This document shows positions 11,270 through 21,935 of a stretch of 64,000 bases of DNA, piece by piece; position 1 is the first letter of the stretch, and each line of letters starts with the position of its first letter. The stretch covers positions 101,663,811 to 101,727,810 of the forward strand of contig CM043947.1 of the NCBI GenBank assembly GCA_014529385.2, given 5' to 3'. This stretch comes from Adiantum capillus-veneris. Its lineage: Eukaryota > Streptophyta > Polypodiopsida > Polypodiales > Pteridaceae. Under the pieces are notes generated by a model that was not told where the DNA came from, made no database searches, and saw only the letters and a list, made by a program, of their open reading frames with translations. The position numbers and the translations under genes were made by a program.

Positions 11270-13261
11270 CCTTTTGCAAAGAATGCATGCAGCAAAGAAA
11301 AGAAAGCTTAAATGACAATAGGTGATTGAGGAAGCTCTCAGTACAATGTGTAAACCGCTTCAAAGCTAAGCCTTTCATCAAAGCATCTGTTGGGTTGTAG
11401 TTAGTGTATACCTTGACAAAATCAATGAGATTTTTGGCCAAGAAATCTCTCGCAAGATGATACCTGACTTCAATGTGTTTCGATTTGGCGTGAAACACGG
11501 GGTTCCTTGCCAATGCAAGAGCACTCTGACTATCACAATATATCACTGGAGTGACATCAATGCCAAGATTTGTGACCAAGAGAGATAACCATATAGCCTC
11601 TTTCTTTGCATCTGACAATGCAACATACTCTGCTTTTGTAGTGAAAGACGACGTACAATCTTGAAGACATGACCTCCAAGATGCTGCTGCTCTAGCAAAT
11701 ATGAAGACATAGGCAGATGTCGATCTCCTATTATCGACACAACCCGCATAGTCTGCATCCGCATAACCCCCACGATGGATGCATCATTGTTCCCAAAGCA
11801 TAAACACCTACCGACCATACCGTTGAGGTACCTAAGAATGTGCTTCACTGCTTCCCAATGCTTGCTGCCAGGATTTTCCATATATCGGCTCACCACTCCC
11901 ACTGCAAAAGCAACGTGTGGTCTTGTGGCCACCATAGCATACATGAGACTCTGCTGCCCACTGCCAAAGAATCTGGTACCTTAGCCATTTCTGCTCGCTC
12001 AGCATCAGATTTGGGTGCATATTCCTTGCTGAGTTTCAAGAATGCCTGCATTGGGGTACTCAACGGTTTCCCCCCCTGCATATTGAAACGCTGCAAAACT
12101 TTCTCAATGTATGTTTCCTAAGATAACTCAATAATACGACGTTTGCAATTTCTTTCGATTCGCATGCCAAGAAAGTGTGTAGCATCCCCCAAATCTTTCA
12201 TTACAAGATTGTTGCTAAGTGTTTTTTTCAAGTTGGCAATCTCCACAATGGATTTCCCAGCTATAAGCATGTCATCAACGTAGAGAACTAGAATGATCAT
12301 CGAGCCATCATCTAGCTTTCTTGTGTACAAGCAGTGATCCTCTTTGCTCCTTTTATACCCTTCAGACCTCATACATGAATCAAATATATGATACCACTTC
12401 CTTGAACCATGCTTTAATTCATAAAGTGCCTTTTTGAGCTTACATACTAGCTCCTCATGAGATGCATTCTCTTGAACAAACCCTTCATGTTGCTGCTTGT
12501 AAACATACTCATCGAGATCCTCATGAAGAAATTTTGTCTTCACATCCATTTGGACAAGTTTCATGTCCTCAATCGCTAAGACCAAGTACGGTTCTAAGCA
12601 TTGTCATCTTGACCACAGGCGAGAAGATTTCATCAAAATCGACGCCCTTTTGTTGTTTGAACCCTTTGGCTACAAGTCTAGCCTTGTACTTTGGATTTGG
12701 ATCACCTGAGGTAAATTTCTTCTTGTAAACCCATTTGCAAGGTAAAGCTTTCGCATCATTTGGCAGTTCTACCAAGTCCCAAGTGTCATTAGCCAGAATT
12801 AAGTTATACTCAGATTCCATAGCCTGCTTCCACTTCACCACATCATCCGTCATCATGGCTTCTTGGTAGTAGCTTGGCTCACCACAATCGGTCAACATGA
12901 TGTAATCAAGACCTGGCTCAAAACGCGCAGGTGGACGAGAGACTCTAGTAGACCGTCTCACTCCTTGACCATTGCTATCTGCCTCCTCTGGAGCATTGCT
13001 AGTGGAAGGTACATCACTAGCCCACTAAGTTCATTTCATTGTCTCTGAGGCAACATCCTCAAAAGTGACTCTTCGAACCTCTTTCCTTGATAGGTTGTTT
13101 ATGCATCTTTGACTCATTGAAGATCACATTTGAACTACGGATGACTCAACGAGATTCCGGGTGCCAGAGATGATATCCCATCTCTCCATCTGCACCATAT
13201 CCAATGAAAATGCATTTGTGTGACTTTGGCTCTAACTTCTATCAAAGTTGTTTACGCATAA
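11270..13261 (-). pseudogene. Ty1/copia pol fragment (IN end, RT, RNase H)
   Basis: Read on the minus strand: the integrase C-terminal region at about 13087-13246 (KLEPKSHKCIFIGYG, RSSNVIFNE); RT at 12569-12961 (LPCKWVYKKKFTSGD, ARLVAKGFKQQKGVDF, IFSPVVKMTMLR) and 12118-12585 (VYKQQHEGFV, LYVDDMLIAGK); then RNase H at 11253-12096 (STPMQAFLKLS, YAMVATRPHVAFAVGVVSRYM, DSQSALALARNPVFHAKSKHIEV). The YVDD active site is intact, but frameshifts at about 12110, 11890 and 11620 and stops in the integrase part make it a pseudogene. Both ends are truncated: gypsy DNA on one side, an LTR-like block on the other. Confidence 0.9.
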
Positions 13262-13679
13262 TGTTAGTTGTCCTTTTGATGCTTATGTTAGCTGCTCAAC
13301 TAACATAAGCATCAAAAGTAGATCACTATTATCTTTATCCTGACTGATTGTATCACAACTTAGTGTATTAATGTGAAATCCCATCAAAGTCCAAAGTTGT
13401 TGTATTATTATTGACCGTCAAATAGTTTAAAGGGAATGAGGGCTTCCAAAGTGTAATTAAATGCAATTTCTAAGCCTTAGTATTGAGCCAAATTAGCTAG
13501 GAATCCATTTTTTAAACCTTAGCTAAGTTATAAAAGCCAAGTTTTGTAACTTTGGACTTAAATTTTTGGATAATGAAAGTGAGTGTACGCTGCTGCAACT
13601 GAGTATTGTGAGTTCTTTGATTCTTTCAATTATTCGTGTCTCCCTTGTGCGGTGTTGCATTGTGAATTCGAGCATAACA
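13262..13679 (+). mobile_element. LTR-like block (possible 5' or solo LTR)
   Basis: The block starts TGTTAG and ends CATAACA, giving TGTTA/TAACA terminal inverted ends. It has a TATA-like TTATAAAAG near 13526. The next bases (GTGATCACAG) weakly resemble a TGGTATCAGAG primer site. It starts exactly where the copia integrase homology stops. No matching partner LTR or clear target duplication is seen, so this is a tentative call. Confidence 0.45.
13273..13318. repeat. Perfect 19-bp inverted repeat with 8-nt loop
   Basis: Arms 13273-13291 and 13300-13318 (CTTTTGATGCTTATGTTAG and its exact complement) enclose CTGCTCAA. It sits 11 bp inside the LTR-like block. It could fold into a strong hairpin. 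Confidence 0.9.
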
Positions 13680-14020
13680 ACGTGATCACAGGTAAAAGAT
13701 CTCTCTTTTTACATAAGTTTCTCGGGATGAAGTTGTGTTTTTAGGCATGTCGGCCATCTATAAGCTATTTTCATTCCCTATGCACAACACACGCATCTAA
13801 TTTTATTTTCGACCATAGGGATAGATAGAACATGTCCTAAGGAAGCTATAGAGTGATTCAGAGTCTGAATCAACCTACCAAAATAAGCTATTTATCTTAG
13901 ACACGATTTTGTCCGAGCGTCAAAAATGACTTTTGAGCATATGGGGATGCTCAGGATACTCTATACATTCTAGGTAGTAAGCTTCATTGCATTCGGAACA
14001 TCGTAGCTATACAAAATCCT
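13680..14020. other. No gene seen
   Basis: Short frames only. If the preceding block is a 5' LTR, this would be the leader of a truncated element, but no gag homology is visible. Confidence 0.6.
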
Positions 14021-14162
14021 CCCATGGATTGACATTTTATGTATGTGGTTCTCGCTTTGCTAGCATCAATATGGTGAAGCTCGGCATACGTCCCATGGAT
14101 TGACATTTTATGTATGTGGTTCCCACTTTGCTAGCATCAATATGGTGAAGCTTGGCAGCCCC
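14021..14162 (+). repeat. 71-bp tandem duplication
   Basis: The unit starting cccatggattgacattttatg at 14021 recurs at 14092 with few changes. The second copy runs into the RT/RNase H-like frame. Confidence 0.88.
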
Positions 14163-14420
14163 TGCCAACAAGAAGCCTTTGATAGGATCAAAGTGGCTTT
14201 GTGTCAATTACATGTGGTTAATCTACCCAATAGAGAGGATGATTTCTTTCTATCAATTACACTGGGCACTCATTATGGCTATTGGTGCAATTTTTATTTA
14301 AAATAAGGGTAGAAGTTACAACCCAATTAGTTTGATAGCAAGGTTAAGAATGCTATCGTGATGCTTTGCATATGCAGTGTGAAATATTAGAATGAAAGTG
14401 CTTACATAGTCGATTTAACT
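14150..14420 (+). pseudogene. Gypsy RT connection/RNase H scrap
   Basis: The reading CQQEAFDRIKVALCQLHVVN matches the gypsy block after RT in which an Ala-Phe-x-x-Ile/Leu-Lys helix precedes a VLxLP-type strand. It is followed by a degenerate DAS-like RNase H start and FDSKVKNA. Stops occur after about 60 codons. It is only about 90 codons long, so the family is likely but not certain. From 14421 to 14797 no gene is seen. Confidence 0.5.
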
Positions 14421-14801
14421 TTGGTGAATTTTGGTTTATATTACCACTTTAGTGCTTTTATGGAATATTAAAAAGGGTTTTGGAGCTCTTTGAATGTGGT
14501 AGGGAGGAGGCCTTGGTGCCTCTTTGCACAGAATTTGTACCTACGTGGTGTATATCAAGTGCTACAATGGTCGACTAAGATGCTTAAGCAAGATTGAGGA
14601 GGAAGAGAGCTAAACATAAAAAGGTTATTTGATATTCTAATCAACAAAAATGACTTGGATCTTAAGAAAGAAGCAAAAATAAGAGGTTTCTTTTATGTTT
14701 AGAAGGGGAGGGATCTCTCACGCAAGAAAGTTTTGATTAGGGAAATTTTGGTAGAAATTAAGAACAACCCATGAGAGGAGGGAGGCCCTTTGTGTGCACG
14801 T

Positions 14802-16152
14802 TGGTACAACTGAAGATGGCCGACCTATGGAAGTGTAAGAAGCCCAGGCATGGTAGTTGCAGGCAAATGACGGGGGCATTGAACAGGTATTTGATGCAAT
14901 CAGGAGACAGGTATTCCCAGACGGATAACTCTCTAGTTGAAAGTGCAAGTGTTTCTTGCTATCACAGGTGACATGATCAAATGTTGATATCATAAGGCTG
15001 TAAACAGGACAAGGGGTGCTACATACAGGTGCTATCAGGTTTGTGATATGGGATTTGGAGCAAGATGTCTGCACGATACTCTACTACCATGATGTCTATG
15101 TCAGATACGGCGTGTTGTAGGTCAATGGTGGTTTTATCCTCTCCTAGTCGGAATGTCTCTCGATACTTCAAGGTCTAGGGAGGGAGCGATGCCAAGGAAA
15201 AAAGCTCGAGTTCAACCGGTTCCAGATGGGCAATTGTATTTGCATATACCAATGTGATGGATCGCTCGAGGCGATCGTCAGTTTTTCCGACGGCGGACTT
15301 TTCACTCAAGGTTGATGGTGATCAATGTGATTGAAGTCTCTCACGATGACATATTGGCACCGTCGAAGTTTTTGCAGCGGAAATGCTAGTGACAGGAGGC
15401 AATGGCACCAATGGCCGGACGTTGAAAAGCGCGAGAAGGAGGCCCAAGTCGAAGGGCTTGATAAAAAAAATAAATGTTGAAAGGTGGTGGGCATGCAGGA
15501 GAAAAAAACGCCAGAGGGGCAGGTTGACAGGAGCTCCACAGAAGGGGGTTGGCATGCAAAGGGGGCGGCCAGCACCATGAAGCAAAGCCGGGAGCTTCCC
15601 TCAGGGGGGGAAAGGAAAGTCGCCATAGGGGTGGCTTTGAGGAGCACAGAGGAGAAGGAGAGCATGGCAAGATGCTATCGACAGGAGGCTGGGCCGTGAC
15701 CAAGAAAGATGCCGCCATCTGGTTGGAGGTTGCTTGTTGTAAGGGGAGGATGTTGTGTTTGTGAAGGGCCATGCAGAGATTGCGTCACCTGAGGGACCGG
15801 GTTTCAGGGGCGGTATGATAGAGCAGTCATGAGCGCAAGGAGAGGCACCATCTGAGAGGAGGAGCATCCTGTGGTGGAGGTGAAGGGGGCTGGTCCGAAT
15901 AGAGGGGCCTATTCTTGCTTACATGTTCATGAGATTGGATACTCTTATAGGTCGAGGCTTGATGCTATGCTTGCATGCTGGGTGGTTGGGTATGGGAGTC
16001 TGGGTTGTCTGAGTCTTGGTGTATGCAGTAGTTGTTTGCAGATTGTGTGATAGTGTGTGCAATTCTATGTGGGTAGGGGTGCGGATTGATCTCTGGGCTA
16101 TAGAGAGGCAGGTATATTATATGCTGGGTGTTTTCCCATTTCCCCCATCCCA
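14802..16152 (+). repeat. 5' LTR of element A
   Basis: It matches 17900-20007 with three gaps. It contains about 14859-14996, absent from the right LTR. It lacks the MITE. It also lacks the segment corresponding to about 19255-19770, with the junction at a shared GCC (aggggcc|tattcttgc). It is fairly GC-rich. Frames within it are shadows without family matches. Confidence 0.87.
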
Positions 16153-16156
16153 TCAG

Positions 16157-16176
16157 TGGTGCTCCCATTGAGGAGC
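16157..16176 (+). other. Putative primer-binding site of element A
   Basis: TGGTGCTCCCATTGAGG starts 4 nt after the LTR end (linker TCAG). The relative at 33931-33956 has TGGTGCCCCC after a 4-nt linker TCTT. The conserved position and TGG start support a tRNA primer site, but I cannot name the tRNA. Confidence 0.55.
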
Positions 16177-16238
16177 TACCAATTGCTTCTCGATGAAGTC
16201 GAAGGCATTGTTGCGGTGTTACTAGGTTCAAAGAACAA

Positions 16239-16997
16239 GTGCTGCTAAGAAAGATGTGGTCAAGTTTTCTGACTTTTACAAGTGCTGAAGATGCTGAGGT
16301 TTGGCTGCAAGACTACTGCCTTTTTTTGGTGGACGACGGCTTGTCAAGAGAAGAGGGGGTGGCCCAAGCTTTCCCGCTCCTGGTTCATGGAAAAGCAAAG
16401 GTATGGTACGAGGGCTTGCAGGCTGAAGAAAAACAGGATTGGAGCACATTGGAAGCGGCATTTCGAAGCCAATATGTGGCGAACACGCAGTGGAGTAAAG
16501 TGAAGCAGAGGATGGACAACCTAAAGCAAAGCCTTGACAGTGATTTTCGAGCATTCGTGTGGGAGTTTGAGGCCATATGGAGCAAGTTGGTTGAGGTAAC
16601 TGCTGTAGAGAATATAGATTTTTTGAAGATGACCAAGTTTGTGGACTACTTGCATGTAAAAGTGCGGGATAAAGTCGAGATAGATGGACCATGCACGTAC
16701 GAGGAGGCAGTAGCCTATGCTCAGAGTAGGACGAAGAAGGTTTTAAAGAAGCAACAGGCAAAGCAGGTTTTGGCGAGTCCATTGGTGCCAAGGCCAATTG
16801 CTAGGGAAGAGCTTCAGGTAATCCGACCCTTTGTTGATGCACATGTGGTAGCAGCGGATAGGCGTGATGACAGAGTAGAGATGATATTGTGTGGGCCTAT
16901 GAGGCCTCAACAGCTGCAAAGAGGACTCTACCGAGTACCGCCTGATGTGCTTGACCAAGTGACTTTCAAAAAAGTAAGCAATGGAGAAGATAGCTGA
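16239..16997 (+). CDS. gag: Retrotransposon gag protein of element A
   Basis: This is an open frame of 252 codons, the longest clean one linked to a recognisable function in the window. Residues about 10-170 have the retrotransposon gag layout: EDAEVWLQDYCLFLVDD, then LVHGKAKVWYEGL, a W-x-x-L-x-x-x-F helix (WSTLEAAFRSQY), and LKQSLDSDFRAFVWEFEAIW. A basic stretch (KKVLKKQQAK) follows. There is no CCHC zinc knuckle. The role would be particle assembly and RNA packaging. The first ATG lies about 85 bp after the LTR, so the chosen start is plausible. A decayed homologue (WLQDYGLFLLESSLRDE) is encoded on the minus strand near 33.8 kb. Confidence 0.8.
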   Translation: MLLRKMWSSFLTFTSAEDAEVWLQDYCLFLVDDGLSREEGVAQAFPLLVHGKAKVWYEGLQAEEKQDWSTLEAAFRSQYVANTQWSKVKQRMDNLKQSLDSDFRAFVWEFEAIWSKLVEVTAVENIDFLKMTKFVDYLHVKVRDKVEIDGPCTYEEAVAYAQSRTKKVLKKQQAKQVLASPLVPRPIAREELQVIRPFVDAHVVAADRRDDRVEMILCGPMRPQQLQRGLYRVPPDVLDQVTFKKVSNGEDS

Positions 16998-17760
16998 AGT
17001 GCCAAAGCCGGTGAGTTTTGTGGAGAAAGCCGAGGTGTATTCGAGAGATAGCAGTGCCTTGGATACAGACAACACATGGGAAACAGAGTCTGCTTTCTCA
17101 AGGTATGAGACATATGATGTTATGCATGTCGATAAGGTGGTCAAAGAGCAACAGATTGCAGGTGAAGAGACATTTTGTGCTGACCAGGGGTTGGGTAACC
17201 CTCTCTCTTGCCTTGTGATGGTAAGGCCATGTTGACTGAAGAAGAGTGCTTCGATGAAGCAGACTGGGGGTTCAATGACCCAGTGGTCGATGTAGAGACG
17301 AGTCGCAGGTTTTGGTTGCTAAAGCTATGGCGAGAATACAAGGTATGCAAGGTTTTCCGCCTTTTCTAGTGCTATTTGAAGAGTCTACAGGTGAAGATAT
17401 GCCATTGTCTACTTTGGATGATCAGTTGCCACAGGTAGCCTTGCTTAAAGACAATGATGTTGTGGAGAGCTCTCTAGCCGTTGGCGGGGAGACATGTGAT
17501 ACAAAGGCTTTCTAGGATGTGCAAGCTTGTGTTGGGCGTGGAGATGGTTCATGTGTACAGTTTTTTGAAGGGTTATGTTGGCAAGATCTATAGGAAGGAT
17601 TGGTTTACAGGTTTACCAATGCAAAACAGGGGTGGTGCGTATCTGTTTTATAGATGGATGATGATGAACAAAGCCACATTTTTTATCCGGGAGGGACTAC
17701 AATCATGCTTGGGGAAGCTTGCAGCTTTCCATTGACCCAGGCGGGTGCTACGGCAGACAG
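16981..17760 (+). pseudogene. Post-gag coding region of element A, unknown function
   Basis: Overlapping the gag end, an acidic frame starts at 16981 (EVPKPVSFVEKAEVYSRDSS, ALDTDNTWETESAFSRYETY) and is open to 17235. Homology continues in other frames: EECFDEADWGFNDPVVDVET near 17250, an open piece at 17312-17515 and another to about 17735. Its significance comes from the relatives. The minus-strand copy near 32.9 kb encodes NSLDTD and RYEEFDLLHVGRDVV, and the + strand copy near 35.6 kb encodes FDEAWLDDA. A conserved second product is thus likely for the family, broken here by frameshifts. No known domain recognised. Confidence 0.55.
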
Positions 17761-17879
17761 TGAATCTCTATCTATCTATCTACTGCTATTTATCTAGCTC
17801 TTGTACATAGTATCTATCAGTTTCCTCCTATGCAATGATATATTATCTAAATAATGCTATGGTTTGAGCATGAATGCTC

Positions 17880-17899
17880 AACGAGGGGTTGGGCAATGA
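17880..17899 (+). other. Polypurine tract of element A
   Basis: ACGAGGGGTTGGGCAATGA lies immediately upstream of the 3' LTR start TGGTACAG. Nearly the same motif precedes LTR starts in the relatives (minus strand at 31899-31918; + strand at 36208-36223). Confidence 0.75.
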
Positions 17900-20007
17900 T
17901 GGTACAGTTGAAGATGGCCGACCTATGGAAGTGCAAGAAGCCCAGGCATAGCAGTTTGTTGTAAACAGGACAAGGGGTGCTAGATACAGGTGCTATCAGG
18001 TTTGTGATATGGGATTTGGAGCAAGATGTCTGCACGATACTCTATTGCCATGATGTGTATGTTAGATATGGCGTGTTGTAGGTCAATGGTGGTTTTATCC
18101 TCTCCTAGTCGGAATGTCTCTCGATACTTCAAGGTCTAGGGAGAGAGCTATGCCAAGGAAAAAAGCTCGAGTTCAACCGGTTCCAGATGGGCAATCGTAT
18201 TTGCATATACCAATGCAATGGAGCGCTCGAGGCGATCGTCATTTTTTTCGACGACGGACTTGTCACTCAAGGTTGATGGCAATCAATGTGATTGAAGTCT
18301 CTCACGATGACATCTTGGCACCGTCGAAGTCCTTGCAGCGGAAATGCTATCGTCAAGAGGCAATGGCACCAATGGCCGGACGTGAGAAGCGCACGAAGGC
18401 AGCCCAAGTCAAAGGACTTGATAAAAAAAGAAATGTTGAAAGGTGGTGGACATGCAAGAAAAAAAAAACGCTAGAGGGGCGGGTTGACAGGAGCTCCACA
18501 GAAGGGGGTTGGCATGTAGGGTAGAGGCGCCAGTTGTTGTACGGCCCCCTGAAACAGGACAAATAAGGCCCTTTTATATTACGCTTGATGACCAAAAAAG
18601 GCATGAAAAAGAGAAGCCCAAACGGCTAGTTGATTTGAAATAACTCCATTCCATTGGCGAGTGCATGGGCTCAAGCCTCTATGGGTGCATTTTACCTCTT
18701 TTGGCCCTGGTTGATGTTCTTATTCATGCCAATTTTTGATACACCGGATTCCGAAAATCGCACCGCGACTACCGGTTCTCAAACCCGACCAATCCCACAT
18801 TATTTCTCCTGAAAGCTTGTGAAAAGGCGATTAAAATGAGCTATGGTAGAGAGAGATTCAAACTCCCCAAGTTACCGGTCCCCCTAGTGGCTCCTCTACC
18901 CTAAAGGGCGCGGCCAGCACCATGAAGCAAAGCCGGGAGCTTCCCTGAGGGGGGAAAGGAAAGTCGCCATAGGGGTGTCTTTGAGCAGCACAGAGGAGAA
19001 GGAGAGCATGGCAAGATGCTTTCGACAGGAGGCTGGGCCGTGACCAAGAAAGATGCCGCCATCTGGTTGGAGGTTGCTTGTTGGAGGGGGAGGATGTTGT
19101 GTTTGTGAAGGGCCATGTAGAGATTGCGCCACCTGAGGGGCGGGTTTCAGGGGCGGTATGACAGAGCAGTCATGAGCAGAAGGAGAGGCGCCATCTGAGA
19201 GGGAGGAGCATCGTGTGGTGGAGGTGAAGGGGGCTGGTCCGAACAGAGGGGCCATCGACTAGGGGCTCACGAGCCAGCAGGTAGGGACCAAGGAGGGCCG
19301 CCATTAGTGTGTGTGATGCTAGTCCGTCAGAACAAGGCCAACCAGGAGGAGGCCGCCATCAAAGGAGGGGCCGATACTGGCTTCAGTTGAAGAAGGTCGA
19401 TACAGGCTTGGAGGACGGTTTGAAGAGGCCACAAAGGGAGTCAGTTGAGGGTTGATGAAGCAAACCTGGGTTCGGCATGGATCAAGAGGCCTATAATGGA
19501 GGCTTTGAAGGTTCGCCAAGGAGGGTGGTTTGGGCTTATCATTGTCTGTGCTTTAGGTTTATGTTAATTGTAGTATTTCTAAACGTTATATGCTCACCGT
19601 TGAAGTACATATATACTATCTTCTCATGTATTTTCATGCTTATGGGTGAGTCATGTCTTTGAGTTGCTCTTACTGCGAGCGGATGGGTGCTCTCTATTTG
19701 AATCTGATGTATGCCAATGATTTCAAAGTGTCAGTGAGTGTCAATGGTTGAGAAAGTGTTGGTATGCGTTAGCCTATTCTTGCTTACATGTTCATGAGAT
19801 TGGATACTCTTACGGGTCGAGGCTTGATGCTATGCTTGCATGCTGGATGGTTGGGTATGTGCGTATGAGTTGTGTGAGTTTGTGTGTATGCAGAAGTCAT
19901 TTGTAGATTGTGTGATAGTGTGTGCAATTCTGCGTTGGAATTGATCTCTGGGCTATACAGAGGCAGGTATATTATATGCTGGGTGTTTTCCCATTTCTCC
20001 CATCCCA
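17900..20007 (+). repeat. 3' LTR of element A
   Basis: It is the fuller LTR copy (2.1 kb, of which 383 bp is the MITE). It starts TGGTACAGTTG and ends CATCCCA, followed by ACGT. About 19255-19770 is absent from the 5' LTR. Confidence 0.87.
18519..18901. mobile_element. 383-bp MITE with TA target duplication
   Basis: Terminal inverted repeats GGGTAGAGG(C/A)GCCA lie at both ends (14 bp, one mismatch), flanked by TA at 18517-18518 and 18902-18903. The sister LTR near 15553-15560 reads ggcatgcaaaggg where this copy reads ggcatgTA...TAaaggg, which is an empty site. The interior has no coding capacity. A TA duplication fits Tc1/mariner-type (Stowaway-like) elements, but the terminal sequence is not the classic Stowaway one. 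Confidence 0.85.
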
Positions 20008-20011
20008 ACGT

Positions 20012-20280
20012 GCACATGTACACACACACTTATCTACAACCCACCATAAGACTATATAAGGAGGCCATCTCCACAAATCATGGAATCTTACATTGAAGGA
20101 GGCCCTTTTTATTCATACGTATTAGCTGCTCTAGTTTTCTATATTTCCATTTAAGCTCAACCTTGAAAGTGCATAGGTGGATGATGATTTGCCACTAATC
20201 TACTTTACATCATATGTCTCTCTATTGTCCTTGCTACAAGATTCTATTTTTTCATAAATTTCTTATATGGCATCAAAGAA
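20012..20280 (+). promoter_or_regulatory. Remnant 5' LTR (TATA) and primer-binding site of copia B
   Basis: A TATA-like TATATAAGGAGGCC lies near 20053. The site TGGCATCAAAGAATTAGG (from 20268) is close to the TGGTATCAGAGCATTAGG typical of plant copia elements primed by initiator tRNA-Met. The upstream LTR part was separated by the insertion of element A. Confidence 0.7.
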
Positions 20281-20339
20281 TTAGGCGCTCATAGCTAAGA
20301 TTGAAGTACTTGTATTACCTTGCAAAATCAATACGTTAT

Positions 20340-20994
20340 TATGTCGGCATCTTCAAATGTTGTTGTCAGTGCTACTCCACTAGACATTTGTTCACTAGTT
20401 TTCACGAAAGGAAAGCTTAATGGCACCAGCTACACTTTGTAAAAATTCAAATGTTTTGGAATTTTGGATTCATGTGAAATACTAGATATAGTTCTAGGGG
20501 AAATGGTGTTGACCCAAAGCATGCTGCAATCAACAATTGATCCAAAAAATCCAAGTCTTTTAATTCCTCTAGATGCTACTCTTCTATGTGCTTGGAAGAG
20601 AAGGAATGTAGATGCATTGTGCATCGTTGTCATGTATGCAAGTTATTCTATTTTTACTTTGATTCAACATACCACTAAATCACATGAAGCTTAGAGCATA
20701 TTGGCTTGTCAATATGAGTCACACAATCACATCAAAATTTAAAATTTATAAAATTAGCTTGTTGCTGAGACGCTTATCGATGGAGAGAAGGTGAGCTCAT
20801 TCTTTATCAAGAAAATAAGGATCTTCAAGATCAATTAGTGGGCACTTAACACTCAGGTTCATCCAACCCCTCTTACATTTGAATAACTAAGTGCAATGTT
20901 TCTTGAAGAGGAGCTACAACTCAAGATAGTAGGGATGGTGGGGGTGATGCTACTTTCATGAACAACACAAAAGGCAAGGGGACTATGTCAACGG
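20340..20994 (+). pseudogene. Copia gag, N-terminal part
   Basis: The reading FTKGKLNGTSYTL, then KFKCFGILDSCEILDIVLGE and AWKRRNVDALCIVVMYA matches the copia gag (UBN2-type) start, where K-L-x-G-x-N-Y precedes a W and helical repeats. Stops occur at the expected Trp and near 20695. Homology continues in shifted frames to about 20990 and resumes after the nested element at 23452 with a basic stretch and a CCHC knuckle (CFYCDKKVHAIKNW). The knuckle's last Cys is Trp and the usual Gly is Val. Confidence 0.78.
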
Positions 20995-21380
20995 TGTTGG
21001 GTTTAGGGAGAATTAAGAAGAGAACCATTCATGGTGCTAGCATATTGATGACAATATTGATTACAGAAGGGAGATAAATTGAGTAGAGTGTAGACAAAAA
21101 ACTAGATAGCTTGATCATATATTTTTGATAAAGTGTGTATAAAAAGGCTCAATATATAGAGATAGTGCAAGATTTTTATTTGGCATCATTGATGACTTCA
21201 TTTCTTGGGTCCTTTTTCACATGTGCCCACATGTTTCTATGCCACCTATGAACACATGTTCATATATCACCTTTGCATTCTAGTAGGATAGAGGTGTATC
21301 ATATGGGTGACGATCATTTTGTTATCAAAGAGAGGTTCACATAGAAGGCTAGGATCATAGGACGAATCCTATTCCCAACA
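20995..21380 (-). repeat. 3' LTR of the nested non-coding element
   Basis: 386 bp, TGTTGGG...CCCAACA. It is close in sequence to 23087-23451 apart from small indels. Confidence 0.85.
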
Positions 21381-21758
21381 ACCCTCCCCTTAGGCTTAGG
21401 ACTAGGACAATACAATAAAGATTCTTTATCCACTAAGGATGACACATTATCCACATAGGATATCAATACATATCCACTAAGGATGGCAGATCCACAAAGG
21501 ATGACAAAAAATCCTCTCTTTAAAGAGAGGCTACAATCTTCACAGTATTTCATCGCAGTAGACCAGGTTGTTCTTGCCTTGGTCTTCGACTTCTTCTTTT
21601 TTCAATGTTGATTCCTCTGCTACATGGATTCCTCCTCAAGTCTTGTTGTTGGTCCTTCTCTTGTTGTCTGTTGTCATTGATGCTGCAGCTTGCGCATGAC
21701 CTTTATTGAATGGAAATGCAGTGCTAAATAACATCAATGCAAGATAGAAAACTGATGC

Positions 21759-21935
21759 TGATGCTCCTCCCCTTGAAGTTAAATCTCTCCCCTTGTTTGC
21801 ACTATGCTTTGGAGTGGTCTTTGCACTTGGAGCCTCTCTATGCTCCTCCCCTTGAAGTTAAATCTCTCATCTTGTTTGTCTCCTCACCATGCACTATGCT
21901 TTGGAGTGGTCTTTGCACTTGGAGACTCTCTAAGG
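21759..21935 (-). repeat. Tandem duplication inside the nested element
   Basis: The string gctcctccccttgaagttaa and the following 70-90 bp (…ctttggagtggtctttgcac) occur twice in a row, at about 21760-21838 and 21839-21930. The second copy has a short insertion. Confidence 0.85.

Larger units (their letters stand above)
14802..20007 (+). mobile_element. Element A: gag-only non-autonomous LTR retrotransposon
   Basis: Two direct repeats (14802-16152 and 17900-20007) start TGGTACA and end CATCCCA, flanked by the 4-bp duplication ACGT (14798-14801, 20008-20011). The 1.75-kb interior has a putative primer site TGGTGCTCCC 4 nt after the 5' LTR, a gag frame, an unrecognised post-gag region and a polypurine tract. 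No protease, RT or integrase is present, so it would depend on enzymes from another element. Two decayed relatives lie at 30025-36240. The LTRs differ by a 138-bp segment only in the left copy, a 515-bp segment only in the right copy, and a MITE in the right copy. It is inserted in the 5' LTR of copia B. Confidence 0.87.

Noticed and set aside
15306-15867. Several 70-130-codon frames in both strands
   Set aside because: They lie in the element A LTR, overlap each other on both strands and are disrupted in the sister LTR.
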